Shown: one piece after another, positions 49,376-61,714 of the stretch
Numbering within the stretch: the stretch's first letter is position 1
How the letters are laid out: every line of letters begins with the position of its first letter
Assembly: GCF_004118975.1 (NCBI RefSeq)
Contig: NZ_CP035376.1
Span: 2,790,001-2,854,000, forward strand
DNA length: 64,000 bases
Direction: 5' to 3'
DNA from: Luteimonas sp. YGD11-2
GTDB taxonomy: Bacteria > Pseudomonadota > Gammaproteobacteria > Xanthomonadales > Xanthomonadaceae
Position numbers and translations under genes: made by a program
The notes under the pieces: generated by a model
What the model was told of the DNA's origin: nothing
Seen by the model: only the letters and a program-made list of their open reading frames with translations
Databases searched by the model: none

Positions 49376-52084
49376 TCAGCGTTCCGGCGGCAACGGGCCG
49401 ATCGGAAGCACCACACGCACCAGGGTGGCATCGTCGGGATCGGGCACCACCTCGAACCCCAGCTGCCGGCACATCGCGATCATGGTGCGATTCTCGCGCA
49501 GCACCTGGCCCTCGACCACGCGCAGCCCCAGCCAGTGCGCGTACTCGATCATCAGCCGCATCAGGCGCCAGCCGATCCCGTGGCCCTTGAGGTCGGAACG
49601 CACCAGGATGCCGTACTCGCCGCGGTCGAAGTCGGCATCCGCCAGCAGGCGTACCGCGCCGAGCATCTCGCCGGTGGCGGGATCGATCATCGCCAGCGCG
49701 ATCGCACGCGCGTAGTCGAGCTGGGTCAGCCGGGCGATGAACTCGTGGCTGAAATGACGCACCGCGCTGAAGAAGCGCAGCCGGAGGTCCTCGGTGGTGA
49801 CGTGGGCGAAGAACGCGCGGAACATCGCCTCGTCCTCGGGCCGCACCGGGCGCACGAACACCTCGCGGCCGTCGGCAAGCTCGACGGTGCGCTCCCATTC
49901 CTTCGGATACGGCCGTACCGCAAACCGCGGATGGCCGGGGCCCTTGTGCAGCGGCACGGTGGGCGCGATGCGCACCCGCGCATCGACGGCGACCACGCCG
50001 TCGCGATCGGCCAGCAGCGGGTTGATGTCGAGCTCGCGCACCTGCGGCAGGTCCGCGGCGAGCTGCGCCAGCTTCACCAGCACCAGCGCGACGGCATCGG
50101 TATCGGCCGCCGGCACGTCGCGATAGGCCCTGAGGATGCGTGACACCCGGGTGCGCCCGATCAGCTCGTGGGCCAGCCGCAGGTCGAGCGGCGGCAGCGC
50201 CAGCGCCTTGTCGTCGATCACCTCCACCGCGGTGCCGCCGCGGCCGAACACGATGACCGGTCCGAAGGTCGCATCGTCGGCGATGCCGCAGATCAGCTCG
50301 CGGGCCTTCTGCCGCACCACCATCGGCTGCACGGTGACACCGTCGATGCGCGCCTGCGGCTGCCGCTCGCGGGCGCGCTGCAGGATCCCGGCCGCGGCCT
50401 CGCGCACCGCATCGGCGCTGACCAGCCCCAGGCGCACGCCGTCGACGTCCGACTTGTGCTGGATATCGGGCGAGAGGATCTTCACCACGACTGCCTGGCC
50501 CTGGGCCAGCAGGTCTTCGGCGGCGGTTGCCGCGGCATCGGGATCGGCGGCGCGCACCACCGGCGTGATCGGGATGCCGTAGGCGGCGAACAACCGGCCG
50601 ACCTGCAGCGGATCCAGCCACTCGCTGCCGGCCACCACCGCCTCGGCGATGACCGCCTGCGCCGCGCCGGCATCGGGTGCGAAATCCTCCGGCAGGCTCG
50701 GCGGCGTTTCCTTCAGCGCGTCCTGCGCTTCCTGGTGGCGCACCAGGTACATGAAACCGCGCACCGCGTCGGCCTCGGTGGCATAGGTCGGGATGTTGGC
50801 CGCATCCAGCGTGTCGATCGCATCCTGCTGCTTGCCCAGCCAGACCGCGAACACCGGCTTGTCGCCGGCGCGCCCGCGGCGACGACCGAGCACGTCGACC
50901 ACCGCATGCGCGGCCTCGGACGCCGACGACAGCGCGGTGGGCACGTTCATCGTCAGCACCGCGTCGGTGGCGGGGTCGGCGAGCATGGCTTCCAGCGCGG
51001 CGGTGTAACGCGCGCCGTCGGCATCGCCGACGATGTCGACGGGATTGGCGCGCGACCAGGTGCCCGGCAGCACGCCGTCCAGGCGGGTGATGGTGTCTTC
51101 GGACAGCGTGGCGACGGTGCCACCCAGGTCCGACAGCGTGTCGACCGCGAGCACGCCGACGCCGCCGCCGTTGGTGAGCACGCCGAGGCGCCGCCCGGGC
51201 GTTCCGCGCACGTGGCGCAGGGTTTCCGCGGCAGCAAACAGTTCGTCGAGCGAGTGCACGCGCAGGAGCCCCGCGCGCCGGAAGGCGGCGTCGTAGACCG
51301 CATCGGAGCCGGCCAGCGCGCCGGTATGGGTGGCGGCGGCACGCGCACCGGCCGCGTGGCGGCCCGACTTCACCACCACCACCGGCTTGGCACGCGCCGC
51401 GGCACGCGCGGCGGACATGAACTTGCGCGCGTTACGGATCGATTCCACGTACAGCAGGATCGCGCGGGTGCGCGGGTCCAGCGCGAAATGGTCGAGCAGG
51501 TCGCCGAAGTCGACGTCGAGCGCATCGCCCATCGACACCACCGCGGAGAACCCGACCGAGCGCGCCAGCCCCCACTCGACCATGCCGACCGCGATCGCGC
51601 CCGACTGCGACACCAGGGCGAGGTCGCCCGGCGCGGCCGGGTTCGCGGCAAAGCTTGCGTTGAGCCCCGCGTGCGGCGACATCACCCCGAGGCAGTTGGG
51701 GCCGATCACGCGCAGGCCGGAGGGCCGCGCGGCGCTGGCGAGCTCTTCGGCGAACGAGCCCGGCCCCTGCCCGAGCCCGGCGGTGATCACGATCGCGGCC
51801 CTGACCCCGGCGGCCGCGGCCTCGGCCGCCACCCGCGGCACCATTGCCGGAGGCGTGGTCACCACGACCAGTTCCGGCACCCAGCCCAGTGCCGCGATGC
51901 TTGCCGCGGTGGCGATGCCGTCGATGTCCCGATGGCGCGGGTTGACCACGCCGAGTGGTCCGGCGAAGCCCCCATCGCGCAGGTTGCGCAGCACGATGCG
52001 GCCGACCGAGCGCTCGCGGGGGCTCGCGCCGACGACGGCGACCGACCGCGGATGGAAGACGGAACCGAGTCCGTAGGTGCTCAT
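49376..52084 (-). CDS. Pat/YfiQ-like protein acetyltransferase (ADP-forming acyl-CoA synthetase fused to GNAT)
   Basis: 902 residues. The N-terminal CoA-binding domain starts VAVVGASPRERSVGR; ligase-CoA-like and ATP-grasp domains follow (VVKILSPDIQHKSDVDGVRLGL near residue 540), and a C-terminal GNAT domain has the acetyl-CoA loop KGHGIGWRLM. This architecture is that of Salmonella Pat and E. coli PatZ/YfiQ, which acetylate lysines on acetyl-CoA synthetase and others. The synthetase part may be non-catalytic, as in Pat. Start chosen to give MSTYGLGSVFHPRSVAVVG. Confidence 0.92.
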   Translation of the reverse strand: MSTYGLGSVFHPRSVAVVGASPRERSVGRIVLRNLRDGGFAGPLGVVNPRHRDIDGIATAASIAALGWVPELVVVTTPPAMVPRVAAEAAAAGVRAAIVITAGLGQGPGSFAEELASAARPSGLRVIGPNCLGVMSPHAGLNASFAANPAAPGDLALVSQSGAIAVGMVEWGLARSVGFSAVVSMGDALDVDFGDLLDHFALDPRTRAILLYVESIRNARKFMSAARAAARAKPVVVVKSGRHAAGARAAATHTGALAGSDAVYDAAFRRAGLLRVHSLDELFAAAETLRHVRGTPGRRLGVLTNGGGVGVLAVDTLSDLGGTVATLSEDTITRLDGVLPGTWSRANPVDIVGDADGARYTAALEAMLADPATDAVLTMNVPTALSSASEAAHAVVDVLGRRRGRAGDKPVFAVWLGKQQDAIDTLDAANIPTYATEADAVRGFMYLVRHQEAQDALKETPPSLPEDFAPDAGAAQAVIAEAVVAGSEWLDPLQVGRLFAAYGIPITPVVRAADPDAAATAAEDLLAQGQAVVVKILSPDIQHKSDVDGVRLGLVSADAVREAAAGILQRARERQPQARIDGVTVQPMVVRQKARELICGIADDATFGPVIVFGRGGTAVEVIDDKALALPPLDLRLAHELIGRTRVSRILRAYRDVPAADTDAVALVLVKLAQLAADLPQVRELDINPLLADRDGVVAVDARVRIAPTVPLHKGPGHPRFAVRPYPKEWERTVELADGREVFVRPVRPEDEAMFRAFFAHVTTEDLRLRFFSAVRHFSHEFIARLTQLDYARAIALAMIDPATGEMLGAVRLLADADFDRGEYGILVRSDLKGHGIGWRLMRLMIEYAHWLGLRVVEGQVLRENRTMIAMCRQLGFEVVPDPDDATLVRVVLPIGPLPPER

Positions 52085-52245
52085 GTGCGTCCTCAGGATT
52101 GCCCGGGTCGACGATACACTGCCGCCCCCGCACGCCCGGCCACGCCGCTGACGATGCGCCACGCCGCAGGCGCGTCGAAGGGGGTGAGCAGCCCGCGCAC
52201 GCGTGCTCGCGTACGCTGATCCGTTTCCGGGGATCCCACACGTCC

Positions 52246-54558
52246 ATGGCTCCGCACGACCTTCTACGCGTCTTCGAGACCCTGCCCGGCCACGTCGCGG
52301 TGCTGCGCGTGGCGCCCGGCTTCCCGGTGGTGGCGATGAGCCGCTCGCTGCAGGCGATGTCGTCGGATCCCGACAACGTGGTGGGACGCCCGTTGTTCGA
52401 GCTGTTCCCCGAGTCGGAACAGTCGCGCGGAAGCATCGAAGCCCTGCAGGCCTCGTTCGAACGGGTGGTCCGCAGCCGGGCGCCGGAGCAGCACGAGCAG
52501 CGCTTCGACATCGCCGATCGCGCCTCCGGCCGCTTCGAGGAGCGCTACTGGCTGGTGGTCAACACCCCGGTGCTCGACGACGACGGCGCCGTGGAATACA
52601 TCCTCCACCAGTCCGAGGATGCGGCGACCGGGCGCCGGCACGGCTCGATGGCCATCCTCGATGCGATGACCGAAGGGGTGTTCACCCTCGATCGCCAATG
52701 GCGTTTCAGCTACGTCAATCCGGAAGCCCACCGCATCCTGCGCGCGGAGCCCGGCTCGCTGGTCGGCGCGGTGATCTGGGAGCGCTTTCCCGGCTCCCGG
52801 AACTCCGCCTTCAGCGAGCACTACCGCCGCACCATGCATGAGCGCGTCGCCACCACGTTCACGGGTTTCTATCCCGGGCTGGAAGGCTGGTACGAGGTCA
52901 CCGTCTATCCCGCACCGGAAGGCATCTCGGTGTATTTCCGCGACGTCACCGCGCGCGTGCTTGCCGAACAGGACCGCGAGCGGCTGGCCGCGGAATCCGA
53001 ACACCAGCGCCGCGTCTACGAGACCGCGCTCGACAACACCCCGGACTTCGTCTACGTGTTCGGCACCGATCACCGCGCCATCTACGCCAACCAGGCGCTG
53101 CTGCGGGTATGGGGCGTGGACGACGTGCGCGGCAGGACCTGGCTGGACCTGGGCTACGAGCAGTGGCACGCGGACATGCACGACCGCGAGCTCGCCGAGG
53201 TGATCGCGACGCGGGCGCCGATCCGCGGCGAGATCCCGTTCACCGGCACCAACGGACGGCGCATCTACGACTACATCTTCGCACCGGTGTTCGATGCGTC
53301 GGGCGCGGTGGTGGCGGTTGCCGGTACCACCCGCGACATCACCGAACGCCAGGCGGCCGAGCAGATCATCCACGAGCACGCGCAGCGCCTCGCCGAGGCC
53401 GACCGCGCCAAGGACCACTTCCTGGCCACGCTGTCGCACGAGCTGCGCAACCCGCTGGCGCCGATGCGCTACGGGCTGGAAATCCTGCGCGCGAGCACCG
53501 AGCCGGGCGGCCAGCAGGCACGCATCCATTCGATGATGGAACGCCAGGTCGACCACCTGGTGCGGCTGGTCGACGACCTGATGGAGGTCTCGCGCATCAC
53601 CCGCGGCACGCTGTCGCTGCAGGTGGAGCCTGTGCTGCTTGCCGAGGTCGTCGACAGCGCGGTCGAGGCGTCGCGACCGGTGATCGATGCCGGCCAGCAC
53701 AGTCTTGTGCTCGACCTGCCTGCAACGCCGGTGGTCGTGCATGGCGACCGCGTGCGGCTGGCGCAGATCCTCGGCAACCTGCTCAACAACGCGGCCAGGT
53801 ATTCAGCCCCGGGCGGCAGGATCGTGCTGCGCGCGCGCGTGGCCGGCGACGAGCTGACGCTGTCGGTGATCGATTCCGGCGTGGGCATGGAGCAGGCGGA
53901 GATTCCGCGACTGTTCGAGATGTTCAGCCGCGGCGAACACACGCGGGCGTCGCACCAGGGCGGGCTCGGTATCGGCCTGGCGCTGGCGCGGCGGCTGGCG
54001 GTGCTGCATGGCGGTTCGCTGGACGCGGTCAGCGGCGGGCCCGGCACCGGCAGCACCTTCAGCCTGGTCCTGCCGCTGCAGGGCACCGACGCGAGCCCGT
54101 CATTTCCGTGCGACGACCCCGATACCACCCGGCTCGGGTTGCGCGTCCTGCTCGCCGACGACGACGCCGACGTCGGCGGCAGCCTCGCCGAGGCGCTGCG
54201 GCTGTCGGGCGCCGAGGTGCATCTGTTCGACAACGGCGGCGACGCCCTGGCCCGGTTCGACACGGTCGATCCGCATGTCGCGATCCTCGATATCGGCATG
54301 CCGCACCTCAGCGGCTACGAGGTCGCGCGCGCCCTGCGCAGGCGCGGGGTCCGCACGCCCCTGGTCGCGCTGACCGGCTGGGGCCAGGCCCAGGACCGCG
54401 AGCGTGCGTTCGCCTCCGGCTTCGACCATCACCTGGTCAAGCCGGTGGCGATGCCGATGCTGGTGGACCTGCTCGCATCGATCGAAGGCGCTGCCCGGGC
54501 CGCACCTTCGCCAGGCACGCGCCATGACAGCGTGGCAGCGCCCGCCCCCGGCCCTTAG
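52246..54558 (+). CDS. soluble hybrid sensor histidine kinase with PAS domains and receiver
   Basis: 770 residues with no membrane segment. Three PAS-like blocks (about 10-130, 140-250, 260-375), the HisKA H-box in DHFLATLSHELRNPLAPMRYG (His near residue 401), an HATPase domain with LGNLLNNAARY and GLGIGLALARRL, and a C-terminal receiver with the Asp in HVAILDIGMPHLS. A cytoplasmic redox/energy- or light-like sensor that passes phosphate to its own receiver. No partner regulator adjacent. Confidence 0.9.
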   Translation: MAPHDLLRVFETLPGHVAVLRVAPGFPVVAMSRSLQAMSSDPDNVVGRPLFELFPESEQSRGSIEALQASFERVVRSRAPEQHEQRFDIADRASGRFEERYWLVVNTPVLDDDGAVEYILHQSEDAATGRRHGSMAILDAMTEGVFTLDRQWRFSYVNPEAHRILRAEPGSLVGAVIWERFPGSRNSAFSEHYRRTMHERVATTFTGFYPGLEGWYEVTVYPAPEGISVYFRDVTARVLAEQDRERLAAESEHQRRVYETALDNTPDFVYVFGTDHRAIYANQALLRVWGVDDVRGRTWLDLGYEQWHADMHDRELAEVIATRAPIRGEIPFTGTNGRRIYDYIFAPVFDASGAVVAVAGTTRDITERQAAEQIIHEHAQRLAEADRAKDHFLATLSHELRNPLAPMRYGLEILRASTEPGGQQARIHSMMERQVDHLVRLVDDLMEVSRITRGTLSLQVEPVLLAEVVDSAVEASRPVIDAGQHSLVLDLPATPVVVHGDRVRLAQILGNLLNNAARYSAPGGRIVLRARVAGDELTLSVIDSGVGMEQAEIPRLFEMFSRGEHTRASHQGGLGIGLALARRLAVLHGGSLDAVSGGPGTGSTFSLVLPLQGTDASPSFPCDDPDTTRLGLRVLLADDDADVGGSLAEALRLSGAEVHLFDNGGDALARFDTVDPHVAILDIGMPHLSGYEVARALRRRGVRTPLVALTGWGQAQDRERAFASGFDHHLVKPVAMPMLVDLLASIEGAARAAPSPGTRHDSVAAPAPGP

Positions 54559-54576
54559 GCCCGTGGCACCCGGCGC

Positions 54577-56406
<1,830 letters not shown>

Positions 56407-56496
56407 GGACTGACTCCGGACAGGGGCCGCACATTGTAGGACAGCGCCGTCGCGCGCCGGCTGCACCGCCGCTGTCCAATCCGGGCCGGCCATGCC

Positions 56497-56502
56497 TAGA
56501 AT
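56497..56502 (+). promoter_or_regulatory. -10-like TAGAAT before the TPR-hydroxylase gene
   Basis: TAGAAT 30 bases upstream of the GTG start at 56532. No -35 assigned. Confidence 0.4.
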
Positions 56503-56531
56503 CGGGCGCACGCCACGGCCGGGGAAGCCCT

Positions 56532-57803
56532 GTGAGCGAACAACTGCAAGCCCTGATCGCCGCCGCCGGCAGCGCGGCGAATGCCCGTCGCTGGCACGAC
56601 GCCGAACGACTGTGGTCGCAGGTGCGCGCGCTCGACCCCGGCAATGTGCAGGCGCTTTTCAGCCTCGGCGTGCATGCGCACCAGCGTGGCGACGCGGCTG
56701 GCGCCGTGGAGCTCCTGGAGGCCGCCCGCGCGGCCGCGCCCGGCGATCCGATGCTGGCGCTGACCCTGGCCGTCGTGCACCGCGATCTCGGCGACACCGC
56801 GCAGGAGTGGGCGGCCATCCACGCCGCACTGGCGCTGGACGCGTATTTCCTGCCGGCATTGCTGGCCAAGGCGGAATTCCTCGAACGTGAGCGCCGCGCC
56901 CGTGCAGCAGCGGGCGTGTTTCGCGACGCGCTGAAAGTCGCACCATCCGAGCCGCAGTGGCCACCTGCATTGCGCCGCCGCCTTGCCCACGCCCGTGACA
57001 TGGTCGCCCGCGACACCGCGGAGCTCGAAGCCTTCCTGGCCCACGCGGTCGCCGCCCCGCGCCAGGCGGTGGCCCCGGCGGCCGGCGGGCGCTGGGACGA
57101 GGCGGTCTCCATCCTCGCCGGGCGGACGCGGCCCTATCCCTCGGAATGCAACCAGCTGCATGTCCCCAGGCTGCCGGCGCAGCCGTTCTACGACCGCGAC
57201 CTGTTTCCATGGATCCCGGCACTGGAAGCCAGCACCGACGCCATCCGTGGCGAACTCGAGGCACTGGTGGCCGGCCAGCTGGACGGCTTCCAGCCCTATA
57301 TCGCATTCCGCGCCGACCAGCCGGTCAACCAGTGGCAGGCCCTCAACCACTCGCGCGACTGGAGCTCCTTCCACCTGTGGGCGCACGGCGAACCGGTCGC
57401 GGAGAACATCGCGCGCTGCCCGGCCACGGCCGCGGCGCTGGCCGCGGTGGACGCGGTCTCGATCGCCGGCCTGTGCCCGAACGCGATGTTCTCCGCGCTC
57501 GCGCCGCACACCCACATCCCGCCGCATACCGGCGAAACCAATGCGCGGCTGGTCGCCCACCTGCCGCTGGTGGTGCCGCCGGACTGCAGCTTCCGTGTCG
57601 GCTACGACCGCCGCGGCTGGGAGCCCGGACGGGTGTTCGTGTTCGACGACACCATCGAGCACGAAGCCCGCAACGACAGCGACGCCCTGCGCGTGGTGCT
57701 GATCTTCGATGTCTGGAATCCGCTGCTGTCGCTGGAGGAACGGGCGATGGTGGAGACGCTCGCGCGGGCGATGCGCGATTACCGCAGCGCCGGCGACACC
57801 TGA
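56532..57803 (+). CDS. TPR aspartyl/asparaginyl beta-hydroxylase-family 2-oxoglutarate oxygenase
   Basis: 423 residues from a GTG (GGGGAAG upstream). Residues ~1-170 are tetratricopeptide-like helix pairs ([25 protein letters not shown]). The C-terminal domain is an Asp/Asn beta-hydroxylase: [13 protein letters not shown] supplies the first iron His and 2-oxoglutarate contacts, and [11 protein letters not shown] the distal His. The domain hydroxylates Asp/Asn residues of EGF-like or ankyrin-like substrates in eukaryotes; bacterial targets are unknown. Its last 25 bases overlap the 3' end of the opposing sulfotransferase gene. Confidence 0.9.
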   Translation: MSEQLQALIAAAGSAANARRWHDAERLWSQVRALDPGNVQALFSLGVHAHQRGDAAGAVELLEAARAAAPGDPMLALTLAVVHRDLGDTAQEWAAIHAALALDAYFLPALLAKAEFLERERRARAAAGVFRDALKVAPSEPQWPPALRRRLAHARDMVARDTAELEAFLAHAVAAPRQAVAPAAGGRWDEAVSILAGRTRPYPSECNQLHVPRLPAQPFYDRDLFPWIPALEASTDAIRGELEALVAGQLDGFQPYIAFRADQPVNQWQALNHSRDWSSFHLWAHGEPVAENIARCPATAAALAAVDAVSIAGLCPNAMFSALAPHTHIPPHTGETNARLVAHLPLVVPPDCSFRVGYDRRGWEPGRVFVFDDTIEHEARNDSDALRVVLIFDVWNPLLSLEERAMVETLARAMRDYRSAGDT

Positions 57804-59305
57804 CCGTCGGCCGCGTCCGGCAGCTCCATGCCCGCCGCGCACAGCATCGCTTCCAGCGGCTGCAACTGCTCGTGGTAGCGGCGCCAGCGTCCCGACGCAT
57901 CGGCATACAGCGGTTTGCGGACCTGCCAGGCGCTCGCGGTCTTGACCGTGTTGTCCAGGCGATGGAACCGCAGGCAGTCGGCATGCCAGGCCAGGTCCAG
58001 CTGCTCCAGCAGCGTGCGCAACGCGCGCTCCGGCGCGGCGACGAAGGCGTCGTAGTCGAACTCCAGCACGTCGCCCGGATACAGCGCGCGCCAGTGCGCG
58101 ACCAGCCGCTGCTGCTCGAGGAAGTGGTGGCCGATCGCCTGCAGGTCCGCCGCCCATGGAAAGGCACGCGGGTTGAGGTGCTGCATCAGCACCGACAGCG
58201 CGATGTCGCGCGGATCGCGCACCGTGTGGATGATTTTCGCCTGCGGGAACAGCTGCTTGACCAGGCCGATCAACAGCACGTTGTCCGGTCGCTTGTCGGT
58301 CACCATCCTGCAGGCCGCGGCCTGCGGCGGCAGCCGCGCCATCAGCGCACGGTGGTACTCCGCGGCCAAAGCGTCCCGACCCCGGTCGTCGAGTCCGGCG
58401 ACGGCCGCCGGGAACGGCGACAGCACGGTGGCGGCCATCCGCGGCAGCAGGTCCAGCTCGCCCGCCGCGGCGATGTCGGGATGCGCGGCAAGCACCTGTT
58501 CGAGCAGGGTCGAGCCGGAGCGGAACATTCCGCAGATGAACACGGGCGCCGGCTGCAGGCGCTGCGGACGTGCCAGCGCAGGCTGTGGAAACGCATCGAT
58601 CAGCTGGCGCGTACGCGCTTGCGCTGCACCCGGGTCGTAGCCGCGGTGGCCGGCGTGCGCGAGCGCCTTGCCGGCAGCGAAGGCGGCGAATGCGGCAGTG
58701 GCGTCGCCGAGCGCATCGTGAGCCCTGCCGCGGGCGAAGCACAGGTTGGCGCGGGTCGCGGCCGGCACACGCGGGTCATCGGCCATGCGCCGCAGCTGCC
58801 CGAACAGCGGATCCTCCGCATGGCTCGGCGGCTGCAGCGAGGCCAGCCGTGCCAGCGCCTCGGCCGCCATGGGGTCGCCGGCGCCGCGTGCCAGCAATTG
58901 CCGGTAGCTGGTGACCGCGTCGTCGCGCCGGCCGCGCTCCTCGTGCAGGTTGCCGAGGTTGAGCAGCGCGTGCGGATGCGCTGGCGACAGCCCGAGCGCA
59001 CGCTGCAGTTCGGCCTCGGCGGCATCGTCGCGGCGCAGGTGGTCGGCAAGGATCGCGGCACGGTTGACGTGGACCATCGCGGGGTCCGCAACGCCATGCC
59101 GCAGCGCCTGCTCGTAGGCGTCGATGGCCGCCTCGAACACGCCGGCATGCCGCAGCGCATAGCCGAGGTTGAACCAGCCATCGGCGTCCGCCGGCCGTCG
59201 CTCCAGCAGGCGACGACATGCCTCGACCGCGGCCGGCCAGTCGCGCGCGGCCAGTCGTTCGTGTGCATGCCGGCGCAGCGCCGCCACGTCGTCCCCTTCC
59301 CGCAT
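57779..59305 (-). CDS. TPR-containing sulfotransferase
   Basis: 508 residues: N-terminal TPR units (WFNLGYALRHAGVFEAAIDAYEQAL, ALLNLGNLHEERGRRDDAVTSY) then a PAPS-dependent sulfotransferase domain. The 5'-phosphosulfate loop is FICGMFRSGSTLLEQVL and the 3'-phosphate-binding site VRDPRDIALSV. Such TPR-sulfotransferases resemble protein-tyrosine sulfotransferases (TPST). Start chosen at ATG MREGDDVAA. Divergent from the next gene with 72 bases between. Confidence 0.9.
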   Translation of the reverse strand: MREGDDVAALRRHAHERLAARDWPAAVEACRRLLERRPADADGWFNLGYALRHAGVFEAAIDAYEQALRHGVADPAMVHVNRAAILADHLRRDDAAEAELQRALGLSPAHPHALLNLGNLHEERGRRDDAVTSYRQLLARGAGDPMAAEALARLASLQPPSHAEDPLFGQLRRMADDPRVPAATRANLCFARGRAHDALGDATAAFAAFAAGKALAHAGHRGYDPGAAQARTRQLIDAFPQPALARPQRLQPAPVFICGMFRSGSTLLEQVLAAHPDIAAAGELDLLPRMAATVLSPFPAAVAGLDDRGRDALAAEYHRALMARLPPQAAACRMVTDKRPDNVLLIGLVKQLFPQAKIIHTVRDPRDIALSVLMQHLNPRAFPWAADLQAIGHHFLEQQRLVAHWRALYPGDVLEFDYDAFVAAPERALRTLLEQLDLAWHADCLRFHRLDNTVKTASAWQVRKPLYADASGRWRRYHEQLQPLEAMLCAAGMELPDAADGQVSPALR

Positions 59306-59377
59306 GTGCGCTCCGCGCCTGCCGCGCCGACGCATACTCTATGCCAGCGCCACATCGACCACGCCGGAGACCGCGCA

Positions 59378-59854
59378 ATGCCCAGTCGTCCCGTCCGCCT
59401 GTTGCCGTTGCTGTTCGCATGCGCCTGGCCAGTCGCGGTCTCCGCCCAGGGCACGGCCGATGGCGGCCATCCGTGTGCGGCCACCGTGGATCCCACGCAA
59501 CGGCTGGCCTGCTACGACCGCGCCTTCCCGCCGCCACCCGCAGTGCGCGAAGCCGCCGCCGCGCGCGCGGTCGATGCCTTCGGCCTACCGCGCGCCGCCA
59601 CGCCGTTGCGCGGTCCGGGCGCGTCCGCGGGGGATGGCGATCCGGATGCGATCGAGGCGCGCGTGACCGCTGTCGAACACGCGGGTGGCCGTCGCACGGT
59701 TCTGCTCGCCAACGGCCAGCGCTGGTCGGTGGAAGGCGGTGTCGCGGGCCCGCTGGCCGCGGGTGATCTGGTGACCATCCGCAAGGGCGCACTCGGCAGC
59801 CACATGCTGCGCACGCCGGGCGGCGTCAGCCTCCGCGCACGGCGCGTGCGCTGA
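59378..59854 (+). CDS. exported hypothetical protein with CYDRAF motif
   Basis: 158 residues: signal peptide (LLPLLFACAWPVAVSAQG), then HPCAATVDPTQRLACYDRAF, a motif common in small periplasmic proteins of proteobacteria (two Cys likely disulfide), an Ala-rich linker, and a beta-rich C-terminal domain (VTAVEHAGGRRTVLLANGQRWSVEG). GGAGA 8 bases before the ATG. Only 2 bases separate its stop from the next ATG, so it is co-transcribed with the TPR-oxygenase. Confidence 0.82.
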   Translation: MPSRPVRLLPLLFACAWPVAVSAQGTADGGHPCAATVDPTQRLACYDRAFPPPPAVREAAAARAVDAFGLPRAATPLRGPGASAGDGDPDAIEARVTAVEHAGGRRTVLLANGQRWSVEGGVAGPLAAGDLVTIRKGALGSHMLRTPGGVSLRARRVR

Positions 59855-59856
59855 CC

Positions 59857-61704
59857 ATGACGGCGCCGGTGGCAACGCGCGCGCTCACCCGCACGCAGGC
59901 GCAGCGTTTCCTCCAGGCCCAGGCACTGTTGCAACGCCGCGATGGCGCCGGTGCCTGCCGGATCGCGCGCACGCTTGCAGCCGAGGCGCCGGACGCCGCC
60001 GACGCGCAGCAGCTGCTGGCGATGTGCCTGGCCGACCAGGGTGATGCCGCGGGTGCGCACGCGGCGTTCGCACGCGCACGGGTGCTGGCACCGCACAGCG
60101 ACGTCGTCGCACTGAACTTCGCCTCCTGGCTGCGCGGCAGCGGCAGGCTGCGCGATGCCCTGCAGGTGCTGGATTCGGCCCCGGTCACTGCGCAGACCCG
60201 GTTGCAGGCGGGCGCCATCCACCTGCAGCTCGGCGATGGCGTGGCAGCGCGCGCGGCGTTCGCGCAGGCGGTCGACCTGCAGCCGGGACTGGCGCAGGCC
60301 TGGCATGGGCTGGCCAGCGCGCTGCAGGCCGAGGGCGAGCTCGATGCCGCCGATGACGCCCTGCAGCGGGCGATTGCCCTGGCACCCGGCTATGCACCGG
60401 CGTGGGTCAATCGTGGCGCGGTGCTGCGCATGCTGGGTCGCCTCGACGCGGCCACCGGATGCCTGCGCCGGGCGCAGGCGCTGGGTCATGACACACCCGA
60501 GGTGCGCAACGCGTTGCTCGGCCTGCTGCAGGACCGCGGCGAGCCTGCGCAGGCACTTGCAGCCGCGCGCGACCTGGTCGCGGCTGCTCCCGACTTCGTC
60601 GCCGCACAGGAATCGCTTGGCCACCTGCTGTGGGAGCACGGCGATGCGCTGGCGCCCGGCGAGGACCCGTTCGCCGCCTTTCGCGAGGCCGCGCGCACGC
60701 GCCGCGGCCATCTGCCGCTGCAGCTTGCCTATGCGCGTGCGCTGCTGGAGGCGGGCCGCGCGGCAGACGCGCTGGACTGGCTGCAAGCGCTGCGTGCCGG
60801 TTGCGACGAGCCGGCGCTGGAGTGGCTGGTGGCGGATGTCCTCGACCGCCTCGACCGCCTGGACGAAGCCGGTGCGCTGTATGCACGCGTCGCCCGCCGG
60901 CTGGGCGACCGCCATGCCGGTTTCCTCAACGCGCACGCACGCCACGCCTTCCGCAGCGGCGACCCGGCGCTGGCGCGTGCCTGCGCCGAGCGGGCGGTGC
61001 GCTGCGATCCACGCAACCAGGAGGCCTGGAGCCTGCTCGGCACCGCCTGGCGGCTGGCCGGTGATCCGCGCGAGGACTGGCTGTTCGGCTACGAGCACCT
61101 GGTCGGCGTGGTGGAGATCGACACCCCGTCCGGCTACGAGGATCTGGCCACGTTCCTGCAGGCGCTCGATGCCCGGCTGGCCGCGCTGCACCTGGCCTCG
61201 CGGGCGCCGCGGGCACAGAGCGTGCGTGGCGGTACCCAGACCCCCGGCCGCCTGTTCGGTCGCGATGATCCGGTGATCGCCGCGGCGGAGCAGGCGTTGC
61301 GGGGCGCCGTCGAACGCTGGCTCGCGGGCCTGCCGCACGACGCCACCCACCCGTTCCTGTCGCGCCTGCGCCGCAGCGTGCGTTTCGTCGGTTCGTGGTC
61401 GGTGCGCCTGCGTGCCGCCGGGCACCACGCCAGCCACGTCCACGACGAGGGCTGGCTGAGCTCGGCGTTCTACGTGGCGCTGCCCGATTCGGTGCGCGAC
61501 GCCGCGGAGGGCAGCCACGCCGGCTGGCTGCAGCTCGGCCAGCCGCTGGAGAGCCTGCGGCTCGACCAGCCGCCGCGCCGGCTGGTCCAGCCGCGGCCGG
61601 GCCGGCTCGCGCTGTTTCCCTCCTATCTCTGGCACGGCACGCTGCCGTTCGCCGACCCGCAGCCACGGGTCACCATCGCCTTCGACATGCAGCCCGCGGG
61701 CTGA
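59857..61704 (+). CDS. TPR 2-oxoglutarate/Fe(II) oxygenase
   Basis: 615 residues. Residues ~1-400 are TPR pairs (AWHGLASALQAEGELDAADDALQRAI). The C-terminal ~200 residues match the putative 2OG-Fe(II) oxygenase type (TIGR02466/PF13759): HHASHVHDEGWLSSAFYVALP with the iron His and Asp, LALFPSYLWHGTLPF with the distal His and RVTIAFD with the 2-oxoglutarate Arg. TPR suggests a protein substrate. Convergent with the second sulfotransferase, 10 bases apart. Confidence 0.88.
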   Translation: MTAPVATRALTRTQAQRFLQAQALLQRRDGAGACRIARTLAAEAPDAADAQQLLAMCLADQGDAAGAHAAFARARVLAPHSDVVALNFASWLRGSGRLRDALQVLDSAPVTAQTRLQAGAIHLQLGDGVAARAAFAQAVDLQPGLAQAWHGLASALQAEGELDAADDALQRAIALAPGYAPAWVNRGAVLRMLGRLDAATGCLRRAQALGHDTPEVRNALLGLLQDRGEPAQALAAARDLVAAAPDFVAAQESLGHLLWEHGDALAPGEDPFAAFREAARTRRGHLPLQLAYARALLEAGRAADALDWLQALRAGCDEPALEWLVADVLDRLDRLDEAGALYARVARRLGDRHAGFLNAHARHAFRSGDPALARACAERAVRCDPRNQEAWSLLGTAWRLAGDPREDWLFGYEHLVGVVEIDTPSGYEDLATFLQALDARLAALHLASRAPRAQSVRGGTQTPGRLFGRDDPVIAAAEQALRGAVERWLAGLPHDATHPFLSRLRRSVRFVGSWSVRLRAAGHHASHVHDEGWLSSAFYVALPDSVRDAAEGSHAGWLQLGQPLESLRLDQPPRRLVQPRPGRLALFPSYLWHGTLPFADPQPRVTIAFDMQPAG

Positions 61705-61714
61705 GGCGGGGCAC

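Noticed and set aside
50168..52219. Long plus-strand frame opposite the Pat gene
   Set aside because: High-GC antisense frame; Arg/His/Gly-rich composition, no domains. The minus-strand Pat is unambiguous.
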